Source of the DNA: Argopecten irradians
Lineage: Eukaryota; Mollusca; Bivalvia; Pectinida; Pectinidae
Assembly: GCF_041381155.1 (NCBI RefSeq)
Contig: NC_091139.1
Location: 5,642,383 to 5,706,382 of the forward strand
Reading direction: 5' to 3'
Length of the DNA: 64,000 bases
Below, one piece after another: positions 11,853 to 22,763 of the stretch. Under the pieces are notes generated by a model, which was given only the letters and a program-made list of their open reading frames with translations, was not told the origin of the DNA and did no database searches. A program made the position numbers and the translations under genes. Positions within the stretch are counted from its first letter, which is position 1. The number at the start of each line of letters is the position of its first letter.

Positions 11853-13067
11853 TTATTAAAGTATATAGTAAAAAAAAAATAATAAGCAGAAAATCATATA
11901 GATAATGACATTATAGACCCTCTTCGTTTCCGAAACAAAAATAAAATTATAAGTTTGAAAATAATAATAACACAAGAAACTTTATATTGATTTCCTACCC
12001 TGTTGTTGTTATACGACCCGCGTTATGAAAACTAACATTTGATTCATTTTAATTAAATTGTTCAGAAGGTGATGATAATTTTACGTTTAACAAGCTTAAA
12101 ACTTTTGAGACTCTACAAAATTGTTAACCTCGTTTTACATTGCCATGTAAAGAATTAAAACCCGTTTCGGAAAGATAGAGGGCCTATATATTTTCCATGT
12201 TTCCATGTTTAACAACTTTACATTTTTTTTGCATAAATTTTAAAATTTGACTTGTAAAAGGACGATAACATTTCTCTGCCACTAACTTTTTTAATCCATT
12301 TTGACAAGGTTACTATTATCTTTTTTTATATATTTATGTTTTGAGTATATACTGCCATTACAGCACATGGCAGTTACAATTTTTTTTAACTTTTTTTGCG
12401 TGCGATTTACTTCTGCGATTTTCGCGTTTTGTTTTGATACACGAAAAGTTATCACCACGAATTAGTATTTACTTCGATACTAATGAAAGATATTTCAATT
12501 CAGTTTTTTTGGATCCGCAAAAATAAATCTTCGCCTACATGATTTGATACTAAAATCTTGAACATTTGTACATAGTACATTATCTAAATATGTGTATTAC
12601 AATATAACTTTACGCTTTTTACAATGGAACGTTATCTAAAACGGAGCCTTTTTAAAGATATTTGATGCAGAATTTTTACTTTTCATTAAAAGTTTTAAAT
12701 ATTTATTTAAAAAATAATGATATAAGGTATTATGAAGCATCTGTAGATTTTAATTTTCGTTAGTCATCATCTCTATTTTAATATAATAACAGCAAAAATT
12801 GAAAAACTGGATCAACATCTGACCGATCAAATGGCCTACAAAGTCTTCCTTTATATTATGCAATTAGCGACGCCCATATGGTGAACTTATACAAGCTTCT
12901 TTTAATGTTCATTACATGATCAGATTACCTGTCTAATCTATTATTGCACACAGAGTCTTCAGTATTTCTATGACTGGAGTGGTTATAACGATAGTGATAG
13001 TAACTCCTGGAATATCGAGGATGATTATCTTACAGTATCGTCATTATTAATAATGCATGTTTTAGGA
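11853..13067. other. gene-free AT-rich sequence with a MITE end
   Basis: No convincing coding exon. At 12980-13023 lies the right end of the family with terminus catcctcgatactccagggg (here in the form ctcctggaatatcgaggatg); fuller copies are at 32029-32161 and 48360-48577. Confidence 0.5.
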
Positions 13068-13560
13068 AGTATTCATCCATATAACATAATCAGTATATTA
13101 TCAGTATATTTACACGTATCCTCTCAACATTGTCTCCTTATATGGTCATAATTGACGCACCGGAAAGTAGTCATCCATATATCATACTGTAGTCAGTATA
13201 TTATCAGTATATTTACATGTATCATGTCAATATTGTCTCCTTATATGGTCATAATTGACGCACCGGAAAGTAGTCATTCATATATCATACTGTAGTCAGT
13301 ATATCATCAGTATATTTACATGTATCCTGTCAACATTGTTCCTTATATGGTCATAATTGACGCACCGGAAAGTAGTCATCCATATATCATACTGTAATCA
13401 GCATAGTATCAGTATAATTACATGTATCATTTTAATATAATCTCATCATATACAGTCATAAGTGATAAGGCACTAGAATAAAAGTCATTCATACATTATG
13501 TACATCATGCTGCTGTAATCAGCATAAAATCAGTTTGTGAAGATTAACTTACATGTATCG
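13068..13560. repeat. about 103-bp tandem repeat, four copies plus a partial one
   Basis: Successive copies start near 13068, 13173, 13279 and 13382, with a partial copy to about 13560. Diagnostic pieces are catactgtagtcagtatatta, tccttatatggtcataattg and acgcaccggaaagtagtcat. The first three copies are very similar; the fourth is diverged. Confidence 0.85.
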
Positions 13561-14001
13561 TCATCATTCATTAATACATAGTATAAAATCAATTCTACGT
13601 AAATTGTAATTTTACCATGTTTATTAAAATATATTTTTTGTTTTTCTTGTGTTTATATTTCGTGGAAAGTACAGGATTTACCCATAACTGGTCTATTAAG
13701 GTTTTGAACCGCAGTCTGGTTACGTGTGATCATTTTTAGACAGTGACATGTAAACCAGTTACCGTAGAAGAGTTTCCAAATACGATAATAATAATTACAA
13801 ATATACAATTGTATGTATCTATCCTGAACAACATATATCATTTACAAACAATATTGGCAGTATTCAGAATTTGAAGCAAAATGCATTAATTTCATCTTTG
13901 GAAATAAAGTTTCTTTTGCATCCTTCACTAGTTATATGGTCAATCTGATTAAAATAACGATCCTTATTATCACTACATGGGATAAGAGGATCTGAGAACA
14001 T

Positions 14002-14262
14002 CCCATTAGGGGTCACGTCAAGATGACCTTTTGAAATGACCAATCAAATTGGCACTGCCGGAAACTTGACTGGGGACGAAATAGTTTCAAAAAGCTGTCC
14101 GAATTATTTTCATGTAAGTAGCCATCTCGCCCTTAGTGCACATCAAAGCTAATTGTATATGTATACTGGGGCGAAAAGACATTTTCAATTGATGTTGTAG
14201 AAAATTTATTTGATCTGAAGTTCACGTGGTATAAAGGTCATCTGGACGTGACCCCTTATGGG
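14002..14262. mobile_element. MITE with about 29-bp terminal inverted repeats
   Basis: The left end is cccattaggggtcacgtcaa and the right end, read in reverse complement, is cccataaggggtcacgtcca. The inverted match continues to ...gatgacctt. It is 261 bp long with no coding capacity, and a second copy lies at 22880-23140 inside repeat copy B. Flanking bases suggest at most a 2-bp AT target duplication. Confidence 0.8.
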
Positions 14263-15399
14263 ATATTGTCAGAGTACCTGGCCCGATACCAAAAGGTGTC
14301 GGCTTATTCCAGGTTTTCGAGTACTACTACAGCGCTCTGGCCCTAAACCAGATATCTATCTGTCATAATGTCTAAGTCTGGTGTCAGGGCCAGAATATCT
14401 CGGGCTACAAGCAACACACCCTACCCGACCACATTATACTGAAAAAGGGCGAACCAGTTGTCCAACTCCCTGTATGCTGAGCGCAATGCAGGAGCAGAGA
14501 CTACCACTTTTATAGACTTTGGTGTGTCTTGGCCAAGGGACAGAACCCGAAGCCTACCTCACAGGGGCTAGCACTCCACAAAGTTACAGCTGTAAAAGTC
14601 TAATGGACATAAATTACGCAGTATTCACAAAACTCAATGATTTTTAGCTTTTAGCACTTGTGGCCCACAATTTTTTTTTAGATATCCAGTTTGTTTTAAA
14701 TATTTTATTTAAGTGAGTTCTTTCTGATAAAAGCAAAGCTGATGTTTGTTTTACTATGATAATTTCTTGTGTATTTTCTTTTATAGATATGACAGAAAAC
14801 ACTAAATCGAACATTACAAATCTCTTTCAGTTTTTAGACGCATTGTGTCACTTAAACAATCACAAATAAAGACGTTGTCTTGACAAAGCAAGGTTATGTT
14901 CATCCTCGGAAACATTTTAGAAATTTATAATTCGTTATTGAAGGGTACACTACGGATTTTTTTACGTGATGAATGCTTTGATACGATCGACCGCACTCAT
15001 AAATATTTTAATGAAAATGTGCATGCTTTACCTGTTACTGGTATGACATGTGATGAATAGAACAATATGAATGAACGGACAATATGCTGCTATTTTCACC
15101 ATGTTACCTTCCTGGTATTTAAACGATGAATCCGTCGTATAGAAGGGTTTTATAAGCACATAAGGAACTGTTTGTTAAAGATGCTCCACTGCCGACAGAG
15201 CAGAAACGATATTCATCATCGATTCAATGACTGTTCCACTAAAAGATATTTTTAACTAGGTAGACGTATAAGGTTCATTTTTTTCTTTTATTTTATTTTT
15301 CATCATTTTCATAACGGAATACCAAGTTAAAAGTAAATATAAACAAGTGTTGGTTGTCTTTATACCATATGCATTGGTGTGGAACATGTGGTGTTCTAA

Positions 15400-15424
15400 C
15401 ATATATATATATATATATATATAT
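15400..15424. repeat. TA microsatellite
   Basis: A run of alternating TA about 25 bases long inside direct repeat copy A. The matching run in copy B (about 24268-24293) differs in length. Confidence 0.9.
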
Positions 15425-16757
15425 CACGATGCGTTAACGCACTTAACTAGATACTTACTTTCATTGCTCAATTTGATGCTTCCATTATCCATAATGTTGA
15501 AGACATATTTTAACTTCCGACCACAATACGATCATTAATTTTATTTACACTACTTGTACATATAACTCTTTATCTTATACAATTTCTATGTTATGATATA
15601 AAGGCTAATATGATCCGGAGTTAAACAAAAGCAGAAGAGCCCGTAATCAAGACTCTTACACGGATACCAAGTATATGTATATATATTTGCTGAAGAAAGA
15701 CAAACATAAGAAAGCTTAAAATTTCTGAATTTGTTCTACATTTGATTATGACTCATGCATGTATTTTTCATGATATACAGTTCGACTTCCCAGCAAAAAA
15801 ACATATACGCTATACAAGTGCATTTATCTTTACTAAAAATATTAATCATCCATCAATTAATTTCATCATTCCCATCTTCTGAGAAAGTCTGTAATGATAT
15901 ATATATATATATATATATCTTTATTTTTTCTTTTTAAATTGTTATACATATGACTATGACTCATGTGTTTTCCATACAGTTCGGCTTCCCAGAGAAAAAC
16001 ATGATACACTAAACAAGTGCATTTGTCATTACTAGGAATATTAATCATCCAACAATTCATTCCATCATTCCAATCTTCTGAGAAAGTCTGTAATTATTTC
16101 TTTCCTGAAAATCATCCCCGCTTTATAATAACAAATGATATGAGATTTCAAAATCTTAACGTTTACATACCTTTCATGTAGTCTACAGTTGCATACATAT
16201 AATATTAAAAAAAAAGCAAAGAAAAAAAGGGGAGGGGGTCAATAGAAGTGAAACCACATTTTGTCTATCTGGCAAGCTAATTATTACTGAATTTAGTATT
16301 TTTTTTTTCGAAATGCAGGTGGACTCGAATGCATCAATGAAATATTTATATCGTTCTCTTCTTGTCCTTGTCAAGTTTGATTGTGTATAAATTAATAGCA
16401 GTCTATTTATCCTAGCAACCAAAGCAACCTTAGTTACCAGTATTATTCAATGTAAGACCAAACAGGGATGTAAATATAAGGATTAATCTCAATTTTGACT
16501 GCTTATACGGTAGTATGACCTCACTTATCAACAAACATGTTCATTTTTGCGCTAACATGAAGGTTAGTTTTTAAATATGTGATTATTTCATATAAAGTGT
16601 ACACATAAGCAAACTCACAACTTATGTTCTACATAAAACACATACATCAAACTACAGTCTGTTATTGCAATAAAATAAATAATAATTAAAAAACGATAGC
16701 TGTTTGAGAACAACACACCTTACCTATGAAAACCCTTCAGCGTTTGAAATTCTCAAA

Positions 16758-17200
16758 TTGCATGTATATAATGAACATGACAGCTGAATGAGAAAAAACA
16801 CTTGTCCATTTGAATTTGTGACTGGGTGTTTATTTAAGATCATATATGATTTAAACAAGATTATGCATATGAATTGCACCAACAAAATGCAGTGTACATG
16901 TAGCAGTATTAAAAAGAAGTTGGAGAAAAAATATTCAAACAAAGAGAAAAAATACATAATGTATACAAAGAGAAAAAACATACAAACAACTACACACAGG
17001 ATTTACATTGTAATACCTGATAAATTCAAGATCTCTTAATTATTGCTATCTATAAAAGCTTTAACAGTGTTTTTTGTGTACCTACATTGTATATCAGCTT
17101 CACAGCAACATAAAAAGCCAAAAATAAATTAAATTATATTAAAATACTGCCAAGTTTTTCCCATACAAAAATCTTATTCTTACTTGATATTATATTTCAG
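16758..17200. other. unique sequence before the transposase exon
   Basis: AT-rich sequence between repeat copy A and the splice acceptor of the transposase exon. No exon encoding a C2CH THAP zinc finger could be found here, although the exon that follows begins with what looks like the end of one. Confidence 0.5.
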
Positions 17201-18363
17201 GAGAACGTAAAAGATTAAAACCAAATGCTGTCCCTTCAGTATTCCCATTCTCCTCTAGCAACACTGTCAGTCCTTCCTCTAAAGCACGTAATGAACGACA
17301 AAAGAGAAGAGAAAGTCATATAGTGCATGTGCCTATTCCTAGTGTAGGTAACAGTGTTGTTGTGGAAAGTGAAAGTGAAGTTTCAGAGTTACATATAGTT
17401 TCAACTACTGAACATGTTGACCAAATTAAATCATTCAGTGACATGTCTACTCAGTGTGAAATTCAAGAGGGTAGCCAAGGTTATTCAATTGAAAATTTCC
17501 GCAGCTCTCCAAAAATACTAAAATACTACACAGGATTTGATGACTATGACCATTTCAAGTTATTTTTCAATATACTTGGTCCTGCTGCATATGACTTGCA
17601 GTTCAGATGCTCTGTCTTGTCACCAGAAAATCAGTTATTTTTAACATTAATGAAATTACGCAGAGCAACAGAAAACATTGAACTTGGTCATCTTTTTCAC
17701 ATCAGTGAAACTACTGTTTCAACCCTGCTAAATGCTTGGATAAACTTCCTCTATTTCCAATTGAAAGAACTTGACATTTGGCCATCAAGAGATGTTGTTG
17801 ACGAGCATATGCCAGATAACTTTTCCCAGTTCAGTAAAACCAGAGTAATTTTGGATGCTACAGAGATTCCAATTCACAAGCCGCGCAATGTTAATGCCCA
17901 AAGTGCTACATTCTCTTCCTATAAAAACAAAAACACTCTCAAGACTATGGTTGGCTGCACACCCAAAGGTGCTGTTTCTTACATATCAGATGCTTACGGA
18001 GGCTCTGCGAGTGACCGCCAGATAATTGAGCGTTCTCGCCTTGTACAAGATCATTCTATGTTTACATCTGGTGACAGTATCATGGCTGATAGGGGGATTA
18101 TGGTACAGGATCTATTTGCATCAAAAGATGTTCAAGTAAATACCCCAACAATGTTAAAGGGTAAAAGTCAGTTAGAGGCAGAAGATGTAGTTAGAGATAG
18201 GCGTATTGCTTCCAAAAGAATTCACATTGAAAGAGTAATAGGCTTAGCAAAAACATATAAAATACTGAATTCAAATCTGTCACATTGTAAGGTTACTCTT
18301 GGATCTAGAATTTTATATATATGCTTTGCTATTCAAAACTTCAGACAATCCATTGTAAGTTAA
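17201..18363 (+). CDS. DDE transposase of a eukaryotic DNA transposon (ISL2EU/IS4EU-like), 5' end missing
   Basis: An uninterrupted exon follows acceptor tatatttcag; the coding frame enters in phase 1 and ends at TAA. The first residues, ERKRLKPNAVPSVFPF, resemble the C-terminal edge of a THAP DNA-binding domain, so an upstream exon is expected but not found. The first in-frame Met is at 17323. Next come a helix-turn-helix region (about 17620-17760, HISETTVSTLLNAW) and a DDE_Tnp_4-type nuclease core: D in VILDATEIPIHK, D in YISDAYGGSASDRQ, E in HIERVIGLAKTYK. The core is unbroken. A convergent YqaJ-type exonuclease gene lies 385 bases downstream; that pairing with a DDE_4 transposase is what I associate with ISL2EU elements (family assignment from memory). 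PIF/Harbinger-type or another THAP-DDE family is the alternative. Confidence 0.85.
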
Positions 18364-18748
18364 TTATATAAATATCCTTCATACACGTAATGTACATATA
18401 TAGGCGTACATATTATAATAATGTACAAGTTCATTATCTTTTTGTATCAGCACTATACTAGTACAATGTACATGTATATAAAAATAAATACCTACTTCAA
18501 CAGAATATTAATTAAAATATGGTAACTTATAGTATTGTAATTCTAGAAAAATACCAGAGTACCATAAATATTATAGTTGATTACCTTAATGTTGTACACA
18601 GGAGGAGTATTTAACAATGTTAATATGTTTTTCAAGAATTCTTGGGAGCTGTGATAGTCATTTTGAATTTACCCCAAAAATAAATCTTGGTCATAACAAT
18701 CTCAGAATAATTTCATGAGAGGCATACAAAATGAAAGATATTGCAAAC
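18364..18748. other. 385-bp spacer between convergent transposon genes
   Basis: AT-rich 3'-to-3' spacer between the transposase stop and the stop of the minus-strand exonuclease gene. No further feature seen. Confidence 0.7.
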
Positions 18749-19399
18749 CTACATTTTTCCTGCTACAAATTTCCTGTAGTATTTTTGGTAAAATAATTCT
18801 AACTTTGGCAGCATACTACCTGACCAAAAAGAATTATCAGCATAAATTTCCTCTACAAAAATATCTGTAAATGTATAGACTACAAAAAAACATTTCTGTT
18901 TCTTGTAAATGTTCAGTTGCCCTTGAATTTGATAGTAATAATTATGATTTGACTTAAGATGCATGTTTCCATGCTCATCTTTTACTAGAAATGGAAAGTC
19001 AGTGTTTACATCAATTACAGAATGTCTACCTCTATATGGACATTTGACTTCTACAAGGTCACCCTGGCTTGTAATGCCATCTGGTGAGGCAGCAAGAAAA
19101 CTATTATTGATATCCACCCTCAACCCACATGCATAGACTCTTGTCCCCTTAATTTCCTCAAACTTTTTAATTGCGGCCTTCTCAAAGGATTGTCCATGTA
19201 TGATAGCTGGTGTACTGAGTGTGGCAGGTTCAAACATAGATTGACATAACTGATCCTTGTTCCGCCGGTCAGTGGCTTTACATATATCCCCGAATCTGGA
19301 AGAAGTCAGGCGCCACTTTCTCTCCTTGTGCCACTTCTTACATAGACTTTGTTTTTTTGTAGTTTCTTCAATTTTCAGGGATTCTTCCATAGATAACAC
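18749..19399 (-). CDS. YqaJ nuclease exon of the transposon gene
   Basis: Terminal exon after acceptor gtattctag. It encodes the catalytic PD-(D/E)xK core: SPDG, a spacer, then EVKCP, with a following [12 protein letters not shown] helix, and ends AGKM and TAG. It is 216 codons with no break. Confidence 0.87.
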   Translation of the reverse strand: MLSMEESLKIEETTKKQSLCKKWHKERKWRLTSSRFGDICKATDRRNKDQLCQSMFEPATLSTPAIIHGQSFEKAAIKKFEEIKGTRVYACGLRVDINNSFLAASPDGITSQGDLVEVKCPYRGRHSVIDVNTDFPFLVKDEHGNMHLKSNHNYYYQIQGQLNIYKKQKCFFVVYTFTDIFVEEIYADNSFWSGSMLPKLELFYQKYYRKFVAGKM

Positions 19400-22300
19400 C
19401 TAGAATACAAAATTAAATACTTTTTAACTTATTTTAAAATATTGTTAGTATTTAATTCAGGTAGTAAACATGCTATAAATAACTTATAAATAATACACAA
19501 ATCTTTCAAAATAAAATTATAAACTCAATATTCAATGAAAATTGACTCTCATGATAAAAAAACTCATTATGCAATGTCATTCACCATGTTTTTTAAATGA
19601 CAGGGGTTAACAACTCTTTGACAGTCATATATTCAATGTAAGTTTTTTTTTATATAAAAATACCTTATTTCCTGCATCAACCCAATGTTCAGTAATAGGT
19701 AGTGTGCTGTAATCATGGTCTCTTGCTGCCACTTGTATGTTCGCCTTCGGCATGAGATATCTGTTGCAAATTGACTCAATGTTATTTTCATGTGTGCAAT
19801 ATTAATATTTCCAACTTTACTAGTAAATTTCAGCAATTAACAGTAGAATACAATATTTAAAATATTTACTTAAGCAAGTAATATTCTGAATCTAGATTCA
19901 TATAGGTTTCTATATTTTTGCATCAAATTTAATTGATATATCTATACATATTTTTTTTTAATTTTCATACATACAAAGATTTCATGATAATGTAATTTAA
20001 TCACTGTTTGAAAATTTACCTAAAAGCAAGGTCCTTGGATGATGCAGCGCAATAGTTGATTACTTGAGTTTTGACAAATGCGTTGTAACCAGCATTACCT
20101 CGGTATCTCTCAGGTCTAGGATCATCCATGTTGATGTCGTAACTGGATTCAATATCTTCTGCCTTCACTGGTGAACCTATGACAAATGTAGACAACACAG
20201 TTCAATATACATGTATAAGATTGCTTTGGAACAGAAAACACAGTAGCAGAAATAAACAGTGAATTTCAATATTACAAACCAAATATATATTACACTGTAA
20301 TACTGAGTTAAAAATTATGATGATTGGTATAGATTAGGCGAACATACATTTCTAATAGTACATGTATATGGAAAGGGAATGTGTGTAGTATTATTACAGA
20401 TTGCAATATGTTCTGTTCAAAAGCTATTTATTATATTGGTACATGTATGAAATATAGGTTTTATCAGAACTAGCATTTCTAGCTGATATTCTGTTGCCAT
20501 ATAATACTGCCAGCACCGGTGTACCTTTATATTGCTATAATATTGCAAAGTCCATTAATTATTGTCACCAAATAATTTGCATGTTTATCAATGTTAAAAA
20601 ACAAACAATAACAATAAAAACCAAACAACAGCAATAAGAACAAAAAAATGAAAACAATAAAGATGTGTTGATGTGTTCAGTAATTATACAAAATACCATA
20701 CTCGTTATAAGTAAAATTCTGAAAACAAACTGAATATAACCAATTAACCAAAGGCAGATTGATAATTACAATTTGGTTTCAGGTCTTCTTTCAAATTGGT
20801 ACATATATGTGTTTTGTAATTTTATTCTAACACTATTTAATTGTATATACAATGGAACTGTGTTTTTCTTTTAAAAATCCTACTGCCCATTCACCACTGG
20901 TTTATTGATTTATATTAAAAAGAAACAAAAAAACTGAACGAACATTTGTTTTGTTATTGCCTTGGTAATTCTTCTTTGGTTTGTGAAAAGTTTGCAGTTG
21001 TTCTGTGCAGCTTCCCTGAATAGCAAGTCTACCAGTTTCAATAAACTGAACAAGGACAAGTAGAATGGCTGCGACATGCTTGCATGTACCGCATGGACCT
21101 TTACCAGCTGGACACTCACAATCTGTATTTATGACTTCGCCATTTGGTCCGAGTCTTACTTTGTAGTTGTAAGAAATCTGTAAAAATTGTACAGTAAAAC
21201 CTACCTAAACGACCACCTCTGTATAAAGACCACTTCACACTGACAGATCATTGTCTTGTTGGTAAGACAAAGTCTACAAGTCATGTAGGTGATTAACTAA
21301 TCTCAAATTAACATCAAGACCATTTTTCTAAGGTCTAAAATGACCAATTTTAACACAATTCAACCTGTGTATGATGACCACTTTGCAATTATGACAATTT
21401 TTGCTATGTCCATTGAGTGGTCTTTATTGACAGGTTTGAATGTACACCAGGTATATGTACCATTGTGGACTAAATAAGGTGTTTTATATCTAAGTTTTAA
21501 GTATGTTTCTCAGTAGATTGTTTGTCTGGTTATATTTTGCAAGCTTACTCTTTTCTTCATTGCTGCTGCAACTGTTCCAGTCAAAAACACATCAGAAGCT
21601 TCTGCCTTAAAGCTGCAGGCCTCGACCCGTCCGGACTCCAATAGGAGACGGCCTTTCGTAATAGCCTGAATATCAGCCTGATGTTGTTTGTCAACAGCCA
21701 TCCTATACAAAAAATAACCTACAAAAACAAGATACAGTTATACATAGTTATACGAAAACAAAATCATATCAAATTGGAAAGAATGATTAAATTTTTGGGA
21801 TCATACTGTTTAAAATATCAAAGTCAATTAAATCAATTTTATAAATATCCTGCAATAGCTTTTCATACCAAGTTCGTGTGAAGATCAATATTTTTTACTG
21901 AATAACTACAACCTACATTTACTTACAATTCCTTGAATACTAAGTTAAACATGTGCTTGAATTGGACTTCAATATTTGATTTTACACCTGTGTATACCAA
22001 TGGGGCCACAGTGGCCAAGTAGTTAACATGTCTCACCACATTACCACAAGCCCTCCACCTCTGGGTTATGAGTTTGAATCCCAAGTGGGGCAGTTGCCAG
22101 GTACTGACCACTGGTCGTTGGTTTTTCTCCAGGTACTCTGGCTTTCCTCCACCGACAAACCTGGCACATCCTTAAATGACCCTGGCTATTAACAGGACGT
22201 TAAACTAATAAAACCAAACCAAAAGTCTATACAAAAAAGTATGGTTCATGTTATGTATTTTAATTAAGTTAAGATATACAGTACCTTCTACCTGTGACAT

Positions 22301-22445
22301 TCCTAGACTTGGCAGTTGGTTTCTGTGGTCTAGCGTCAACTGCCGAAACCCAAACATTCCCACTGGCCAATCAGGTAATGGTGATGGTGTTGGCAGAAGG
22401 ACAACATCACCGCGAAAGTTCTGGTTCCTGTCGTAGGCTTCTAGA
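18749..22445 (-). CDS. SWIM zinc finger / YqaJ-type exonuclease gene of the transposon, six exons
   Basis: Reading the minus strand, six exons chain with matching phases: 22445-22292, 21677-21549, 21177-20961, 20176-20020, 19760-19664, 19399-18749 (stop). The product has an N-terminal region (VPTP-like [16 protein letters not shown]), then a SWIM zinc finger ([15 protein letters not shown], a CxC...CxH pattern), then a YqaJ/lambda-exonuclease-like PD-(D/E)xK nuclease: [31 protein letters not shown] and the QIQGQL helix. Such nucleases degrade or process DNA ends. Encoded beside the transposase, it probably belongs to the same element, but its exact role is not known to me. One intron uses a GC donor (caag|gcaata at 20961). 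The first listed exon enters in phase 2, so a start exon further upstream is missing. No stop or frameshift was found in the chain. Confidence 0.8.
20961..21177 (-). CDS. SWIM zinc-finger exon of the transposon gene
   Basis: Acceptor tttttacag; the exon encodes [15 protein letters not shown], then the zinc ligands C-E-C and C-K-H, then HKPKKNYQ. It is 217 bases, phase 0 in and phase 1 out. The donor is GC (caag|gcaata), and the next exon supplies the rest of the glycine in GSPVKAED, which supports the non-canonical site. Confidence 0.82.
22002..22221 (+). mobile_element. tRNA-derived SINE, copy 1 (most complete)
   Basis: Has an A-box-like gtggccaagtagttaacatg and a B-box-like gggttatgagtttgaatccc, followed by the body ttgccaggtactgaccactg and the tail taacaggacgttaaactaat. 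It lies in an intron of the YqaJ gene. Other copies in the window are at 33918-34107 (-), 27636-27791 (-), 46992-47170 (+) and 27400-27446 (+). Confidence 0.85.
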
Positions 22446-22763
22446 CTGCAATAAATATATACAGTACACTGTATATGCATGTAATTTTAAATCAATCTGT
22501 TGGACTCATTGGCTTAATGTTGTATGCATATTGCAGTAAATAATCATGTTGTTGGTTTGTCCATGGGAAAACATGCGTTAGCTTACTGTTAATATGTGTG
22601 AGATACGTTACGCCTAGGCACTATCAGACTTTGACATACATAAACAGCGACTAATATACATGATATTAAATAAATTTATGTGTTGCGGTAGTTTACCGTT
22701 AACGATCTGTATCTGTATATTGACATGAAATTACCAACACTGGCATGTAATATTGACGGGAAT
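22446..22763. other. unique sequence between the YqaJ gene and repeat copy B
   Basis: AT-rich. It should contain the 5' start exon or terminal inverted repeat of the transposon if these were intact; neither was recognised. Confidence 0.5.

Larger units (their letters stand above)
13902..16757. repeat. 2.86-kb direct repeat, copy A
   Basis: Nearly identical to 22764-25632 in the same orientation, from aaataaagtttcttttgcat to gcgtttgaaattctcaaa. Differences are scattered substitutions and small indels, for example a 20-base gap near 13930, a doubled tac near 14325 and different TA-repeat lengths. Contents in both copies are a 261-bp MITE, the end of the ttaaagatgctcca MITE family (15176), TA microsatellites, and an internal duplication of about 215 bp (15731-15917 against 15943-16100). 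No terminal inverted repeat or TG...CA ends are seen, and no coding sequence. Confidence 0.92.
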
